Source of the DNA: Streptomyces sp. NBRC 109706
Lineage (GTDB): Bacteria; Actinomycetota; Actinomycetes; Streptomycetales; Streptomycetaceae
Direction: 5' to 3'
Assembly (NCBI RefSeq): GCF_000974485.1
Contig: NZ_BBOM01000014.1
Span: forward strand, 157,937 to 221,936
Length of the DNA stretch: 64,000 bases
Each line of letters begins with the position of its first letter. Positions within the stretch are counted from its first letter, which is position 1. Both the position numbers and the translations under genes were made by a program. The notes below the pieces were generated by a model, which worked only from the letters and a program-made list of their open reading frames with translations, was not told the origin of the DNA and did no database searches. Below, piece after piece: positions 43,524 to 52,376 of this stretch.

Positions 43524-44642
43524 ATGAACGGCGACTGGGAGCGGGGCGAGGTGTCTCCCGCGACACGGCGGACCCGCCTGCTGGAAGTCCTTCAGGACGC
43601 GGGGTCGGCCCGGGTCTCCGATCTCGCGGCCACCTTCGGGGTCACCCCGGTGACCGTCCGCCGTGATATCGCGCATCTGGTGGACCAGGGCCTGGCACGG
43701 CGCGTGCACGGCGGGGCCACCCTCGCGGAGGCCGCCCCCGGCACACCGTCCGAGGCCGAGCGGGCGCCGCTCCGCCGCTCCAACACCGCGCGCACCTTGG
43801 GCCTGTTGGTGCCCTCGCTGGACCACTACTGGCCCGAGGTGGTCAGGTCGGCCGAGGAGGCGGCGCGGGCCCACGGGCTGAGGGTGATACTGCGCGGCGC
43901 CTCGTTCGGAGGCTTCGACGAACGCCCCCTGCTGCAACGGTTTGTGGAGGTCGGCAACGTCAACGCCCTGCTTGTGGCGCCCGATCCCACGGGCCCGCAC
44001 GCCGATGAGGTGGTCGAGTGGCTGCTCGACGCGCCGGTGCCGGTGGTCCTGGTCGAGCGCGATCTCGTCGGGGTCTCCGGGAGTCTGGACTCCGCCGCCT
44101 CCCACCACGGCTTCGGCGCCGCGCTCGCGGTCCGGCATCTGGTCGAGCTGGGGCACCGTCGCGTCGGGATCGTGCTCGACGAGCAGAGCCTCGCCCGCGC
44201 CGAGCTTCACGGCGGCTGGTCGGAGGCGTGCCGCGCGGCCGGCCTCCCGACCGAGGGTGTCGTGGATCTGACGGTCACCCGCCGCGAGTCCGGCGGGTTC
44301 GACGCGGCGGTGACCGCGGCGGTCGACGAGATCGTGCGGACGAGGACCACGGCGCTGCTGGTCCACCGGGACCGGGAGGCCATGGCCCTGGTCCAACGCT
44401 GCGAGGACCGGGGGCTGTCCGTGCCCGGGGATCTCTCGGTGGTCGCCTACGACGACGAGGTGGCCGGGCTGTTCACTCCCCCGCTCACCGCGGTCCGCCC
44501 ACCCCGGCGGGCGGTCGGCCGGGCCGCCGTGGGGCTGGTCGCCGGGCGGCTGGCCGAGCCCGACCGGCCGGCGCACCGCGTCGTCATCGAACCGGCCCTT
44601 GTCGTCAGGGACTCCACGGGAGCGCCGGCCGCCGGCGCCTGA
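43524..44642 (+). CDS. DeoR-type HTH / LacI-type ligand-domain hybrid regulator
   Basis: A 372-residue repressor with an N-terminal DeoR-like winged HTH (RRTRLLEVLQDAGSARVSDL, GVTPVTVRRDIAHLVDQGLA, RRVHGGAT) instead of the LacI HTH. A LacI/periplasmic-binding sugar domain follows (ARTLGLLVPSLDHYWPEVVR; HHGFGAALAVRHLVELGHRR; VPGDLSVVAYDDEVAGLF; TAVRPPRRAVGRAAV). ATG 43524 follows GAAAGGTG. Divergent from GH51 and converging on the second importer, so it probably controls one or both. Confidence 0.93.
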   Translation: MNGDWERGEVSPATRRTRLLEVLQDAGSARVSDLAATFGVTPVTVRRDIAHLVDQGLARRVHGGATLAEAAPGTPSEAERAPLRRSNTARTLGLLVPSLDHYWPEVVRSAEEAARAHGLRVILRGASFGGFDERPLLQRFVEVGNVNALLVAPDPTGPHADEVVEWLLDAPVPVVLVERDLVGVSGSLDSAASHHGFGAALAVRHLVELGHRRVGIVLDEQSLARAELHGGWSEACRAAGLPTEGVVDLTVTRRESGGFDAAVTAAVDEIVRTRTTALLVHRDREAMALVQRCEDRGLSVPGDLSVVAYDDEVAGLFTPPLTAVRPPRRAVGRAAVGLVAGRLAEPDRPAHRVVIEPALVVRDSTGAPAAGA

Positions 44643-44658
44643 CGGGCAGGGTTGCCCG
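44643..44658. terminator. short hairpin between convergent genes
   Basis: CGGGCA-GGGT-TGCCCG directly after the hybrid regulator stop, facing the end of the permease gene. Short arms, so only a modest case. Confidence 0.4.
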
Positions 44659-44692
44659 GGCGACCGCCGGCGCTCCGCGTGACGGTATGACA

Positions 44693-45547
44693 TCACTTCA
44701 CGCCGGCGCTGCCACCGACGAGGTTCATCTCGTAGATATAGCGCTGCCCCAGGTAGTAGAGGACGACCATCGGGACCGTCATCACCAGCGAACCCGCCAT
44801 CACGGTGTTCCACGGCGGTGACTGGAGGGACTCCCCCGTGCTGACGAGGTACTGCACGCCCAGGGCCATGGGGTAGTCGGACTGGTCGCTGAGGTAGATC
44901 AACGGGTGCATGAAGTCACCCCAGTTCCAGGTGAACGTGAAGATGAAGACCGCGACCATGATGGGGAAGAGCATCGGGACCATGATGCGGCGGAATATTC
45001 CGAAGAAGCCGAGACCGTCGATCTGCGCGGCCTCGTCCAACTCGCCGGGCAGCCGTGAGACGAACTGCCTGACCAGAAAGACGTTGTAGGCGCTGGCGAA
45101 GAAGTTCGGCACGATCAGTGGCAGATAGGTGTTGACCCAGCCGATCTCCCGGAACATCAGGAACTGGGGGATCATCGTGATCTGGGTGGGCAGCATCATC
45201 GTCGCCAGGATCACGAAGAAGAGAAAGTTCTTCCCCGGTGCGCGCATTCTGGCGAAGGCATAGCCGACCAGGGTGCTGGAGAGAACCATGCCGATCGAGC
45301 TCAGGGTGGCGATGATCAACGAGTTGACCATGAACCGCCCCACCGGCAAGCGGGTGGTGAAGAGGTCGGAGAGGTTCGACCAGTTCCACTCGGTGGGAAA
45401 GAGGGTGAAGGCCGCCTTGTCCACGGTCGCTCCGCTGGCCAGCGAGATCGACACCATATAGACGAACGGGGCCAGGGCGATGGCGGAGACGATGATCAGG
45501 GTGGCATAGGTGAAGGGCGTGGGACGTTCGAACTTGAGGGTACGCAT
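44693..45547 (-). CDS. sugar ABC transporter permease (MalG-like)
   Basis: A 284-residue six-helix permease with ALAPFVYMVSISLAS, VGYAFARMRAPGK, the EAA loop LDEAAQIDGLGFFGIFRRIM and WNWGDFMHPLIYLSDQSDYP. ATG 45547 follows GAGGTGAAG and lies 2 bases after the stop of the partner permease. Last gene of the second importer operon. Confidence 0.95.
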   Translation of the reverse strand: MRTLKFERPTPFTYATLIIVSAIALAPFVYMVSISLASGATVDKAAFTLFPTEWNWSNLSDLFTTRLPVGRFMVNSLIIATLSSIGMVLSSTLVGYAFARMRAPGKNFLFFVILATMMLPTQITMIPQFLMFREIGWVNTYLPLIVPNFFASAYNVFLVRQFVSRLPGELDEAAQIDGLGFFGIFRRIMVPMLFPIMVAVFIFTFTWNWGDFMHPLIYLSDQSDYPMALGVQYLVSTGESLQSPPWNTVMAGSLVMTVPMVVLYYLGQRYIYEMNLVGGSAGVK

Positions 45548-45549
45548 GG

Positions 45550-46437
45550 TCACTTCACCTCGTTCTCGTAGAAGACCCAGCGTCGGGAGAGGCGGAAGAC
45601 CGCGAGGGTGAGCCCCAGGATGACGAGGAAGAGCAGCCAGGAGATCGCCGACGCGTACCCCATGTGGTAATAGCTGAACGCCTGGTTGAAGAGGTAGGGG
45701 ACCATCGTCTGGCTTGAGTTGTTGGGCCCGCCCTCGGTGAGGATGTAGACCTGCGAGAAGACCTGGAAAGCGGCGATCATTCCGGTCACCAGGTTGAAGA
45801 AGATCACCGGTGTCACCTGGGGGACGGTGATCGACCAGAACTGCCGTACCCGGCTTGCCCCGTCGATCTCGGCGGCTTCGTAGAACTCGCGGGGAATTCC
45901 CTTCATCGCCGCCATCAGCAGCACGGTAGCCGCGCCCGACTGCCATACGGCGAGCATGATGAGAGCGGGCTTCGACCAGATCGAGTCGAGCAGCCAGGAG
46001 GGGCCGTCGATGCCCAGGATCCCCAGTCCGTCGTTGACCAGTCCCTCCGGCGCCAACAGCATTTTGAAGATCATCGCGGTGGCGACCAGGGGCACCAGGG
46101 TCGGCAGATAGATCAGCGTCCGGAAGACCTTCCGCATCCGCACCCGCTTGGTGAGCAGGTTCGCCAGCCACAGGCCGATCAACAGGCCGAGGGGTACGGC
46201 GACTCCGGCGTAGTAGAAGGTGTTGCGCAGCACCTGCCAGAACAGCGGGTCGTCGGTGAGCAGCCGGACATAGTTGTCCAGGCCCACGAAAACCGGTTCC
46301 GTGAAGGAGTCCCAGTCGGTCAGGGAGAAGTAGACCGAGGCGGCCATGGGGCCCAGGGTGAAGGCGAGGAACCCGAGGATCCAGGGCGAGATGAAGAGGT
46401 AGAAGAGCGCGGCCTCCTTCTTCCGCCGGGCGCTCAT
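45550..46437 (-). CDS. sugar ABC transporter permease (MalF-like)
   Basis: A 295-residue permease with WILGFLAFTLGPMAASVYFS, SLTDWDSFTEPVFVGLDNYV, the EAA loop FYEAAEIDGASRVRQFWSIT and LTEGGPNNSSQTMVPYLF. The ATG at 46437 has AAGAAGGGA directly against it. Belongs with the binding protein upstream and the permease downstream. Confidence 0.95.
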   Translation of the reverse strand: MSARRKKEAALFYLFISPWILGFLAFTLGPMAASVYFSLTDWDSFTEPVFVGLDNYVRLLTDDPLFWQVLRNTFYYAGVAVPLGLLIGLWLANLLTKRVRMRKVFRTLIYLPTLVPLVATAMIFKMLLAPEGLVNDGLGILGIDGPSWLLDSIWSKPALIMLAVWQSGAATVLLMAAMKGIPREFYEAAEIDGASRVRQFWSITVPQVTPVIFFNLVTGMIAAFQVFSQVYILTEGGPNNSSQTMVPYLFNQAFSYYHMGYASAISWLLFLVILGLTLAVFRLSRRWVFYENEVK

Positions 46438-46531
46438 TCCCTTCTTCGCCCGGGGTGTTCGCCTCCGCCCTGGTCCGCTGGCGGCTTCGGTGGCCGGCCC
46501 CTGTGGGTGTGTGAGTGGGGCCGGTCATGAC

Positions 46532-47860
46532 CTAGCCGTTCGCGGGAGTGATGATCGATTCGAGCTGCCCCTGGATGTTGTCGAGCGCTTCCCTGGCGTC
46601 GATCCGGCCCAGCCAGAAGTCGGCCAGACCGTTGGTCATGGCGTCCTGCATCTGGTTCCACTCGGGTATGTAGGGCATGTCGATGATGAACTCGGACGAC
46701 TCGGCGAAGGCGCCGATGTTGACGGGCCGGTCGGCCCACGCGGGTTGGAGGAACGTCTCGCCGTTCTGCACCTCCAGGTTCGCGGGCACGTCCCCACCGG
46801 TGACGGCGTAGTACTCCTGGCCGGCGGGGCTGGAGAGCACCTGGAGCGCGGAGAAGGCCGCCCGCTGGTTCTTCGAGTTGCGGGGGATGGCAAACGCGCT
46901 GCCATAGGGGGCGACGGCCTGAATGCCCGTCGGGCCACGCCAGATCGGAGCGACATCGAAATCGATCTCGCCGCCCTCCAGGAGACCGGGGACGTTCCAG
47001 AAGCCGCTCAGGTTCATGGAGGCGTTTCCGGCGGCGAACAGGGTGGTGCCCGATGCCTCACCGCCGGCGAAGTTGGCCAACTGCTCGGCGGTGGGCGCGA
47101 TCCCCAGCCGCAGTGCGAGGTCGCCGCAGAACTGAAGCGCCTCGACGGCGGCGTCGGAGTTGACGGTGGGGCGCCCCTCCTCGTCCAGGATGCGTCCGCC
47201 GTTCTGATAGACGAAGCTCCACCACTGGTGGTAGGAGGTGACACCGCCGAAGCCCCACCGACCGGCGCCGGGATCGGTCAGCTCGGTGGCGGCGGCGACC
47301 AGATCGTCCCAGGTCCAGTCGGCCGTGGGGTGGTCGACGCCCGCCGCGTCGAAATGGGCCCTGTTGTAGAAGAGGATGATCGAGCCCGACCGGTCCGGAA
47401 TGGCGTATGTCTGGCCTTCGTAGCGGTAGATGTCCGCCCGTGTCCGTCCCACCAGGGCGTCGAGGTCGATCCCGGCCTCGTCCAGCAGCTCGTCCAGCGG
47501 GAGGAGCTGGTTCTTGGACGAGTAGACGTGGACCTCCTCGGCCACCTGCATCAGGTCGAGCCCGCTGCCACCGGAGATGATGGTCTGAACCTTCTGGGCG
47601 TAGGCGTCGTTGGGGTAGACCTCAAGCTTTGTCGTGATGTCCGAGTACTGCTCGGTGACGACGCCCAGGCGTGCGCCATATGCCTCCTCCTCGCCCTCGC
47701 CGCCCCAGACGCTCACGCGCAGATGGCCGGAGTCACCGCTGCCCGAGGCTCCGCCGGACGAGGTGCCGCCCCCGCAGGCGGTGAGTGCCCCCAGGCCGGC
47801 CAGTCCGCCGAACCCTCTGAGCAGCGTGCGCCGGGACATGCCGACGTTGAATGGCTCCAT
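46532..47860 (-). CDS. sugar ABC transporter substrate-binding lipoprotein
   Basis: A 442-residue family-1 solute-binding protein with Tat-type SRRTLLRGFG and lipobox LTACGGG, followed by a Gly/Ser linker. LRVSVWGGEGEEEAYGARLG, SGSIILFYNRAHFDAAGVDH and TWDDLVAAATELTDP mark the fold. ATG 47860 follows AGAGGTAG; a start at the internal Met (47839) is possible. Together with two permeases and the DUF2264 gene upstream it forms the second uptake operon on the minus strand. Confidence 0.94.
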   Translation of the reverse strand: MEPFNVGMSRRTLLRGFGGLAGLGALTACGGGTSSGGASGSGDSGHLRVSVWGGEGEEEAYGARLGVVTEQYSDITTKLEVYPNDAYAQKVQTIISGGSGLDLMQVAEEVHVYSSKNQLLPLDELLDEAGIDLDALVGRTRADIYRYEGQTYAIPDRSGSIILFYNRAHFDAAGVDHPTADWTWDDLVAAATELTDPGAGRWGFGGVTSYHQWWSFVYQNGGRILDEEGRPTVNSDAAVEALQFCGDLALRLGIAPTAEQLANFAGGEASGTTLFAAGNASMNLSGFWNVPGLLEGGEIDFDVAPIWRGPTGIQAVAPYGSAFAIPRNSKNQRAAFSALQVLSSPAGQEYYAVTGGDVPANLEVQNGETFLQPAWADRPVNIGAFAESSEFIIDMPYIPEWNQMQDAMTNGLADFWLGRIDAREALDNIQGQLESIITPANG

Positions 47861-47990
47861 CGCTCTACCTCTTCTTCGGTGGCGCCGCTTCAGGGACGAA
47901 GCAGCATTTGTCTTGAGAATTCGCCCTCTTCGGGGCAGAAGGCGGCCCCGGTGTACCGCTGGGGGCCGACCGAAAGGTGTCCGGCTCGGG

Positions 47991-49928
47991 TCAGTCGTCG
48001 ACGCCGGGGTCGGACGGTGTTCGAGGGAGCGGGGTGACCGTGGACACGTCGTCCGGCCAGCCGATCAGGACCTCGTGCGGGTCCGCCCCGCCCCACTCGA
48101 CCCGCGGCGGCGAGGCGCCGTCCACGGGGGCGGGCGTTCCCCACAGGCCGAGCGCCGTGACATACCAACGCCCGGGCGTCGGGCGGCCCATGACATACGG
48201 GGTGACGGTCACCTCGCCCAGCGGCGAGACATGGTGGGACGTCACGTGCCCGGGCGAGAGCGTCCCGTCGAGGGAGACGACGGTGGACACGAGCCGCTTG
48301 TCCCGCACCACGAGACGCGCCCCTTCGACGGTGGTGAGGGGCGGCCGGTCGGCGGCAGCGGTGACCGGCCATCCGCTGATCCGCAGCGCGACGACGCGTT
48401 CGGCGATCTCCGCGACCCGGACGAGACGTACTTCCCAGGGCCCCCGCACCAGGGACACGCCGACCACGATGCCGGCGTCGCCGTCCGGCTCGTTCTCGGT
48501 CCTCATCCAGTGCGCGCGCACCTCGGAAGCGGCGATCCCCACGGTGGCCGCACCGCTTCCCGACGTGCCCACGGCGAGAGGGCGCAGACCGGAACGGTGG
48601 CTCGTCCGCCCGTCGGCATCCACCAGTGCGACGGTCTGGTCGGACGGGGAGAGCGGCGCCTGGTCGTCGTGGATCGGGAAGGTGGCCGTCGAGTAGCCGA
48701 TGCGGGCATAGAGCGGCGAGTCGGCCCGGCGCTCCCCCGGCAGCGCGTGGTCGGTGCCGTGATTGGCGATCCGGACGATCCCGTCCGCGCGGGTGGTCGC
48801 CACCACCCAGCCGGGCGCGCGGATCGCGCGCACCCGGTCGGCCAGTTCGTTGGGCAGCGGCTCCTCTGGGGCCTGCCAGACCGGGTGCTCCGGCGGAAGC
48901 GACAGCCCGAGCAAGCCGAGGCTGGCCCAGTAGGGGGAGCCGGTGCCCGAGTAGTGCTGGGCCATGGGGCGCCATTCACGGTGCCAACCGAGCGTCAGCA
49001 GCCCCCGTTCGTCGGGCGCTCCACGGCTGACGAAGTGTCGGACGACCTTCCCGGCCGCACGGCGCAACTGCCCCGGCGGAACACGGGAGGTGCCGGCGAC
49101 GGCACCGACCCAGAACGGCGCGGCCGCGGCGAACCGGTAGACCAGGCTGCGCCCCTGCATCAGCGGGGAACCGTCACCACCGACGAGGTCGACCAGGTCC
49201 ACCAGGTAGCGGTCGAGGCGATCGACGTCGCCCGCAGCCCGGTCGGGCGCGAGGTCGTGGGCTCCGCGCATCCGGGCCCAGAGAACCGGATAGAGATGGA
49301 GGGCCCAGCCGGTGTAGTGGTCGAAGGCCCGCTCGGGACCGTCCGAGAGCCAGCCGTCGGCGCGGACGAACGAGTCGTGTGTCCGCAGGTCCTCGGCCAT
49401 CTCGTGCAGGGCGTGCGGCCCGCCGACCGACCGTAGGAAGGTCTGCACGACCAGCCGGAACCATATCCAGTTGATCTGCGGATAGGTCGTGTCGCCCACG
49501 GCCGGGGAGAGATAGGCGACGATGCGCGCCCGCGTCGTGTCGTCGAGCCGGTCCCAGATCCAGGGCCTGGTGAGATCCAGGATCAGTGCCAGGGAAGCCG
49601 CCTCGACCTTGGCCTGCCCGTGTTCGGTCAGCAGGGGCCAGCGCTCGGGGTGACCGGGGTCGGTCCCTGCGGCAAGCCCCTGGGCGTACCACTCGGCGAG
49701 GCCGAGCGGGTCCCGCCCGTTCTCGCCCGCGAGAAGGAAACCCGCCAACAGGAAGGTGCGCGCGAACCCTTCCAGCCCGTCGATATCGCTGCCGTACCCA
49801 CCGGGCCGGCCCGGCAGCAGTACCCGGGCGTGGTGCGCGGAGGCATGGGGGCGCACGCTGACCAGCATCCGTCGGGCCAGTTCCGTCCAGTCCTCCCGCG
49901 ACCACGCCTCCGGCGTCGACCCGCTCAT
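47991..49928 (-). CDS. DUF2264 protein (GH154-like, putative beta-glucuronidase)
   Basis: A 645-residue cytosolic protein. The N-terminal two thirds are an (alpha/alpha)6-barrel-type DUF2264 region: RPGGYGSDIDGLEGFARTFL, DPLGLAEWYAQGLAAGTD, NWIWFRLVVQTFL and RAFDHYTGWALHLYPVLWA; the C-terminal third is beta-rich. DUF2264 proteins include the GH154 beta-glucuronidases, which suits removal of terminal glucuronic acid from arabinogalactans. ATG 49928 is chosen at a GGTGGCGAG; 49961 is an alternative. First gene of the second importer operon. Activity inferred only. Confidence 0.85.
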   Translation of the reverse strand: MSGSTPEAWSREDWTELARRMLVSVRPHASAHHARVLLPGRPGGYGSDIDGLEGFARTFLLAGFLLAGENGRDPLGLAEWYAQGLAAGTDPGHPERWPLLTEHGQAKVEAASLALILDLTRPWIWDRLDDTTRARIVAYLSPAVGDTTYPQINWIWFRLVVQTFLRSVGGPHALHEMAEDLRTHDSFVRADGWLSDGPERAFDHYTGWALHLYPVLWARMRGAHDLAPDRAAGDVDRLDRYLVDLVDLVGGDGSPLMQGRSLVYRFAAAAPFWVGAVAGTSRVPPGQLRRAAGKVVRHFVSRGAPDERGLLTLGWHREWRPMAQHYSGTGSPYWASLGLLGLSLPPEHPVWQAPEEPLPNELADRVRAIRAPGWVVATTRADGIVRIANHGTDHALPGERRADSPLYARIGYSTATFPIHDDQAPLSPSDQTVALVDADGRTSHRSGLRPLAVGTSGSGAATVGIAASEVRAHWMRTENEPDGDAGIVVGVSLVRGPWEVRLVRVAEIAERVVALRISGWPVTAAADRPPLTTVEGARLVVRDKRLVSTVVSLDGTLSPGHVTSHHVSPLGEVTVTPYVMGRPTPGRWYVTALGLWGTPAPVDGASPPRVEWGGADPHEVLIGWPDDVSTVTPLPRTPSDPGVDD

Positions 49929-50086
49929 CTCGCCACCCCGACTTCCCCGGTGACGGCGCATCGCACGTCGGGACCATGTCGGGGGCAACGCCACCGGCCC
50001 GTCTTCGGGTTGCGCATGGCGGAAAGTCCTCTCCATTGAGCAGCGCGTCACAGACGCTTCTACCGATCACGATCGATTCCCACGAA

Positions 50087-50147
50087 CATTTATCGATCAA
50101 ATGCGACGGCGGGACCGATGAAAGCAACGGTTCTCGGACCGTGTCAA
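50087..50147 (-). promoter_or_regulatory. promoter and ATCGAT operator of the DUF2264-importer operon
   Basis: Minus-strand TTGACA (50147-50142), an 18-base spacer and TTTCAT (50123-50118) are followed by CATTTATCGATCAAATG (50087-50103), which has 5-base inverted arms around ATCGAT. A second GATCGAT lies at 50070-50076. Confidence 0.55.
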
Positions 50148-50390
50148 GGGTCGTGTCATCATTCGTTTTCGCCTCTGCCACCGGCTCGGGCCCAGGGCCT
50201 GTCTCACGCCGCACGCGGGCTCCACAGCGAGAAGCCGAGGGCGGCACGGACACCGCCTGAGATCCCCGGCATCCTGCGCTTCCCGAGCCCCGAGCGGCGC
50301 ACCCCCGACGGGAGGGCGGTTGACCGCTCCTTGCCGCCCGATGAGCGAAGTTGACTGCCCGACCATCTTTGATCGGCTCCCGCATGCCCA

Positions 50391-50470
50391 TTGACGTGCG
50401 ACGGAGGCCGCTCCTACGGTCAGGCCCATCGTGTTCGACCAAACATGACGCTGATCGTTTGTATCGATCA
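50391..50470 (+). promoter_or_regulatory. promoter and operator of secreted GH43 gene
   Basis: TTGACG (50391-50396), an 18-base spacer and TACGGT (50415-50420) form a vegetative-type promoter. Downstream, TGATCG-TTTGTAT-CGATCA (50452-50470) is a 19-base inverted repeat with perfect 6-base arms, again built from CGATCA. Confidence 0.65.
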
Positions 50471-50559
50471 ATGTCCCCTCGATGCTCTCCTTCGCATGTG
50501 AGTCGCACTCAAGGATGTGGGTCCCCTTGGCAAGGAAGTCACCCCCGGGACGGGATGCC

Positions 50560-52221
50560 GTGACGCCCTCCCCCACCCCGACCGACCATCGCGGCCCGAC
50601 GCGGAAGCGTCGGCGAACCGCCCGACTCCTCATGGCCGTTGCCCTCGGCCTCGGCCTGGCCGCGCCCGCCGCTGTGGTGGCCTCCGCCGGCACCCCGGAC
50701 ACCGCCTCGCAGCGGGCCACCGCCGAGGCCGCGCCCGCGCCCTCCGACGCCTACTCGGCCTTCCCGGTCGGCGACACCTGGTACGACACCGACGGCAACG
50801 CGATCCAGGCCCACGGTGGCGGCTTTCTGGAACAGGACGGCTGGTACTACTGGGTCGGCGAGGACAAGAGCCACAACCGGGCCGCCTTCAAGGGCGTCAA
50901 CCTCTACCGATCCCAGGACCTGCTCAACTGGGAGTTCGTCCGGGCGATCCTGACTCCGGACGACGTGCCCGACTGCGCCGACGTGGACGGTGTCCCCTGG
51001 GGCGCGATCCGCGACGGTGTGGCCAACTGCATCATCGAACGGCCGAAGATCGTCTACAACCAGGCCACCGACACCTTCGTCCTGTGGGCGCACTTCGAGT
51101 ACGGGGCCGACTGGGGTTACGGCGCCTCCCATATGCTGGTTGCCTCCAGTGACACCGGCATCGACGGCGACTACACGTTCCACCGCCACTTCCGGCCCGG
51201 TGCCGGCGAGATCGAGGGCGGAAACGACCCCTCCTATGGCGGCGACGACGGCCTCTTCGGCTATGGCTCGCGGGACTTCAACCTCTTCGAGGACCCCGTG
51301 ACCGGCAGCGCGTATCTCGTCTCCACCCAGGACTCCCAGCGGATGCGGGTCTACCGCCTGTCCGAGGACTACACGGACGTCAACTGGCGCGACTCGTATC
51401 TGCTCTTCGACGGCGCACGTCGAGAGGCCCCCGCCCTGGTGCGCGCCGGCGATCATGTCTACATCGTCACCTCGCTCCAGTCCGGTTGGTACCCGAACCA
51501 GGCGATGTACGCGTACACCAGCGATCTCGACGATCCGAACGGCTGGTCCGAGCTGCGTCCGCTGGCCAACAACTCGACGTTCGACAGCCAGCCGACCAAC
51601 ATCCTCCCCCTGACCACCCACGACGGCCGCGCCCAGTACGTCTACCGGGGCGACCGTTGGAACCCGAACGCGCTGGCCGACTCCACCTATGTCTGGCTGC
51701 CGCTGGACCTCGATTCCGCCGATCCCACCGCCCTGTCGCTTGAGTACCGGTCGTCCTGGTGGATCGACGACGCCACGGGCGAGATCCGGGTCCCCGACCA
51801 GCGGCTGGTCTCCCAGGACCGGCCGGTGTCGGCCTCCCCCGCGCAGCCCGACCGCCCCGCGGGCAACGCCAACGACGGTGACCACCGTTCCAGCTCCTAC
51901 AAGCCGGCGGCGGCCCCCTTCCACTGGCAGGTGGACCTGGGAGCGCCCACCGAGCTGGCCCGGGTGGACCTGAGCTTCCTGGTCTCCAACGGCTCCGAGG
52001 CCTACAGCGGTTACACCGTGGAGGCGAGCACGGACGGAACGGAGTGGACGACGCTGGTGGAGAACACCGACAACCACGCCGTCGGCTTCCTCAGCCACGA
52101 CCTGGCGGGCGAGTACCGACAGGTTCGGGTCTCGGTCTCGAAGGTGACCATGGTCAACGGCGATCCGGCGCCCGACTGGGCCATGGGTATCGTGGAGGCC
52201 CAGGTGTACGCACACCCGTAA
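50560..52221 (+). CDS. secreted GH43 exo-beta-1,3-galactanase-like protein with C-terminal F5/8 C domain
   Basis: A 553-residue exported enzyme: signal peptide with LLMAVALGLGLAAPAAVVAS, a five-bladed GH43 domain (about 65-430), and a discoidin-like domain (about 450-550; STDGTEWTTLVENTDNHAVG). IQAHGGGFLEQDGWYYWVGE, IERPKIVYN and RREAPALVRAGDHVYIVTS with SGWYPNQAMY match GH43 subfamily 24 exo-beta-1,3-galactanases, which lack the canonical Asp base. GTG 50560 is inferred as start; the ATG at 50482 would give an odd leader. Likely trims beta-1,3-galactan backbones of arabinogalactans outside the cell. Confidence 0.88.
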   Translation: MTPSPTPTDHRGPTRKRRRTARLLMAVALGLGLAAPAAVVASAGTPDTASQRATAEAAPAPSDAYSAFPVGDTWYDTDGNAIQAHGGGFLEQDGWYYWVGEDKSHNRAAFKGVNLYRSQDLLNWEFVRAILTPDDVPDCADVDGVPWGAIRDGVANCIIERPKIVYNQATDTFVLWAHFEYGADWGYGASHMLVASSDTGIDGDYTFHRHFRPGAGEIEGGNDPSYGGDDGLFGYGSRDFNLFEDPVTGSAYLVSTQDSQRMRVYRLSEDYTDVNWRDSYLLFDGARREAPALVRAGDHVYIVTSLQSGWYPNQAMYAYTSDLDDPNGWSELRPLANNSTFDSQPTNILPLTTHDGRAQYVYRGDRWNPNALADSTYVWLPLDLDSADPTALSLEYRSSWWIDDATGEIRVPDQRLVSQDRPVSASPAQPDRPAGNANDGDHRSSSYKPAAAPFHWQVDLGAPTELARVDLSFLVSNGSEAYSGYTVEASTDGTEWTTLVENTDNHAVGFLSHDLAGEYRQVRVSVSKVTMVNGDPAPDWAMGIVEAQVYAHP

Positions 52222-52273
52222 CGCCGGGGAGCACCGCTGCTCACAGGTGTTGCCGGACACGTGACCGCACGGT

Positions 52274-52310
52274 CGTCGGGTACCGCCCCCGAGGGGGACG
52301 GTGCCCGACG
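52274..52310. terminator. terminator after secreted GH43 gene
   Basis: Long imperfect hairpin with CGTCGGG / CCCGACG outer arms and CCCCC-GA-GGGGG top, between the GH43 stop and the LacI gene. Confidence 0.75.
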
Positions 52311-52376
52311 GCTGTTTCGCCCTGGGCGGCAGGGTTCTGCTCGACCGGCCGCCACTGTTGAGGAGATGATCCCGCC

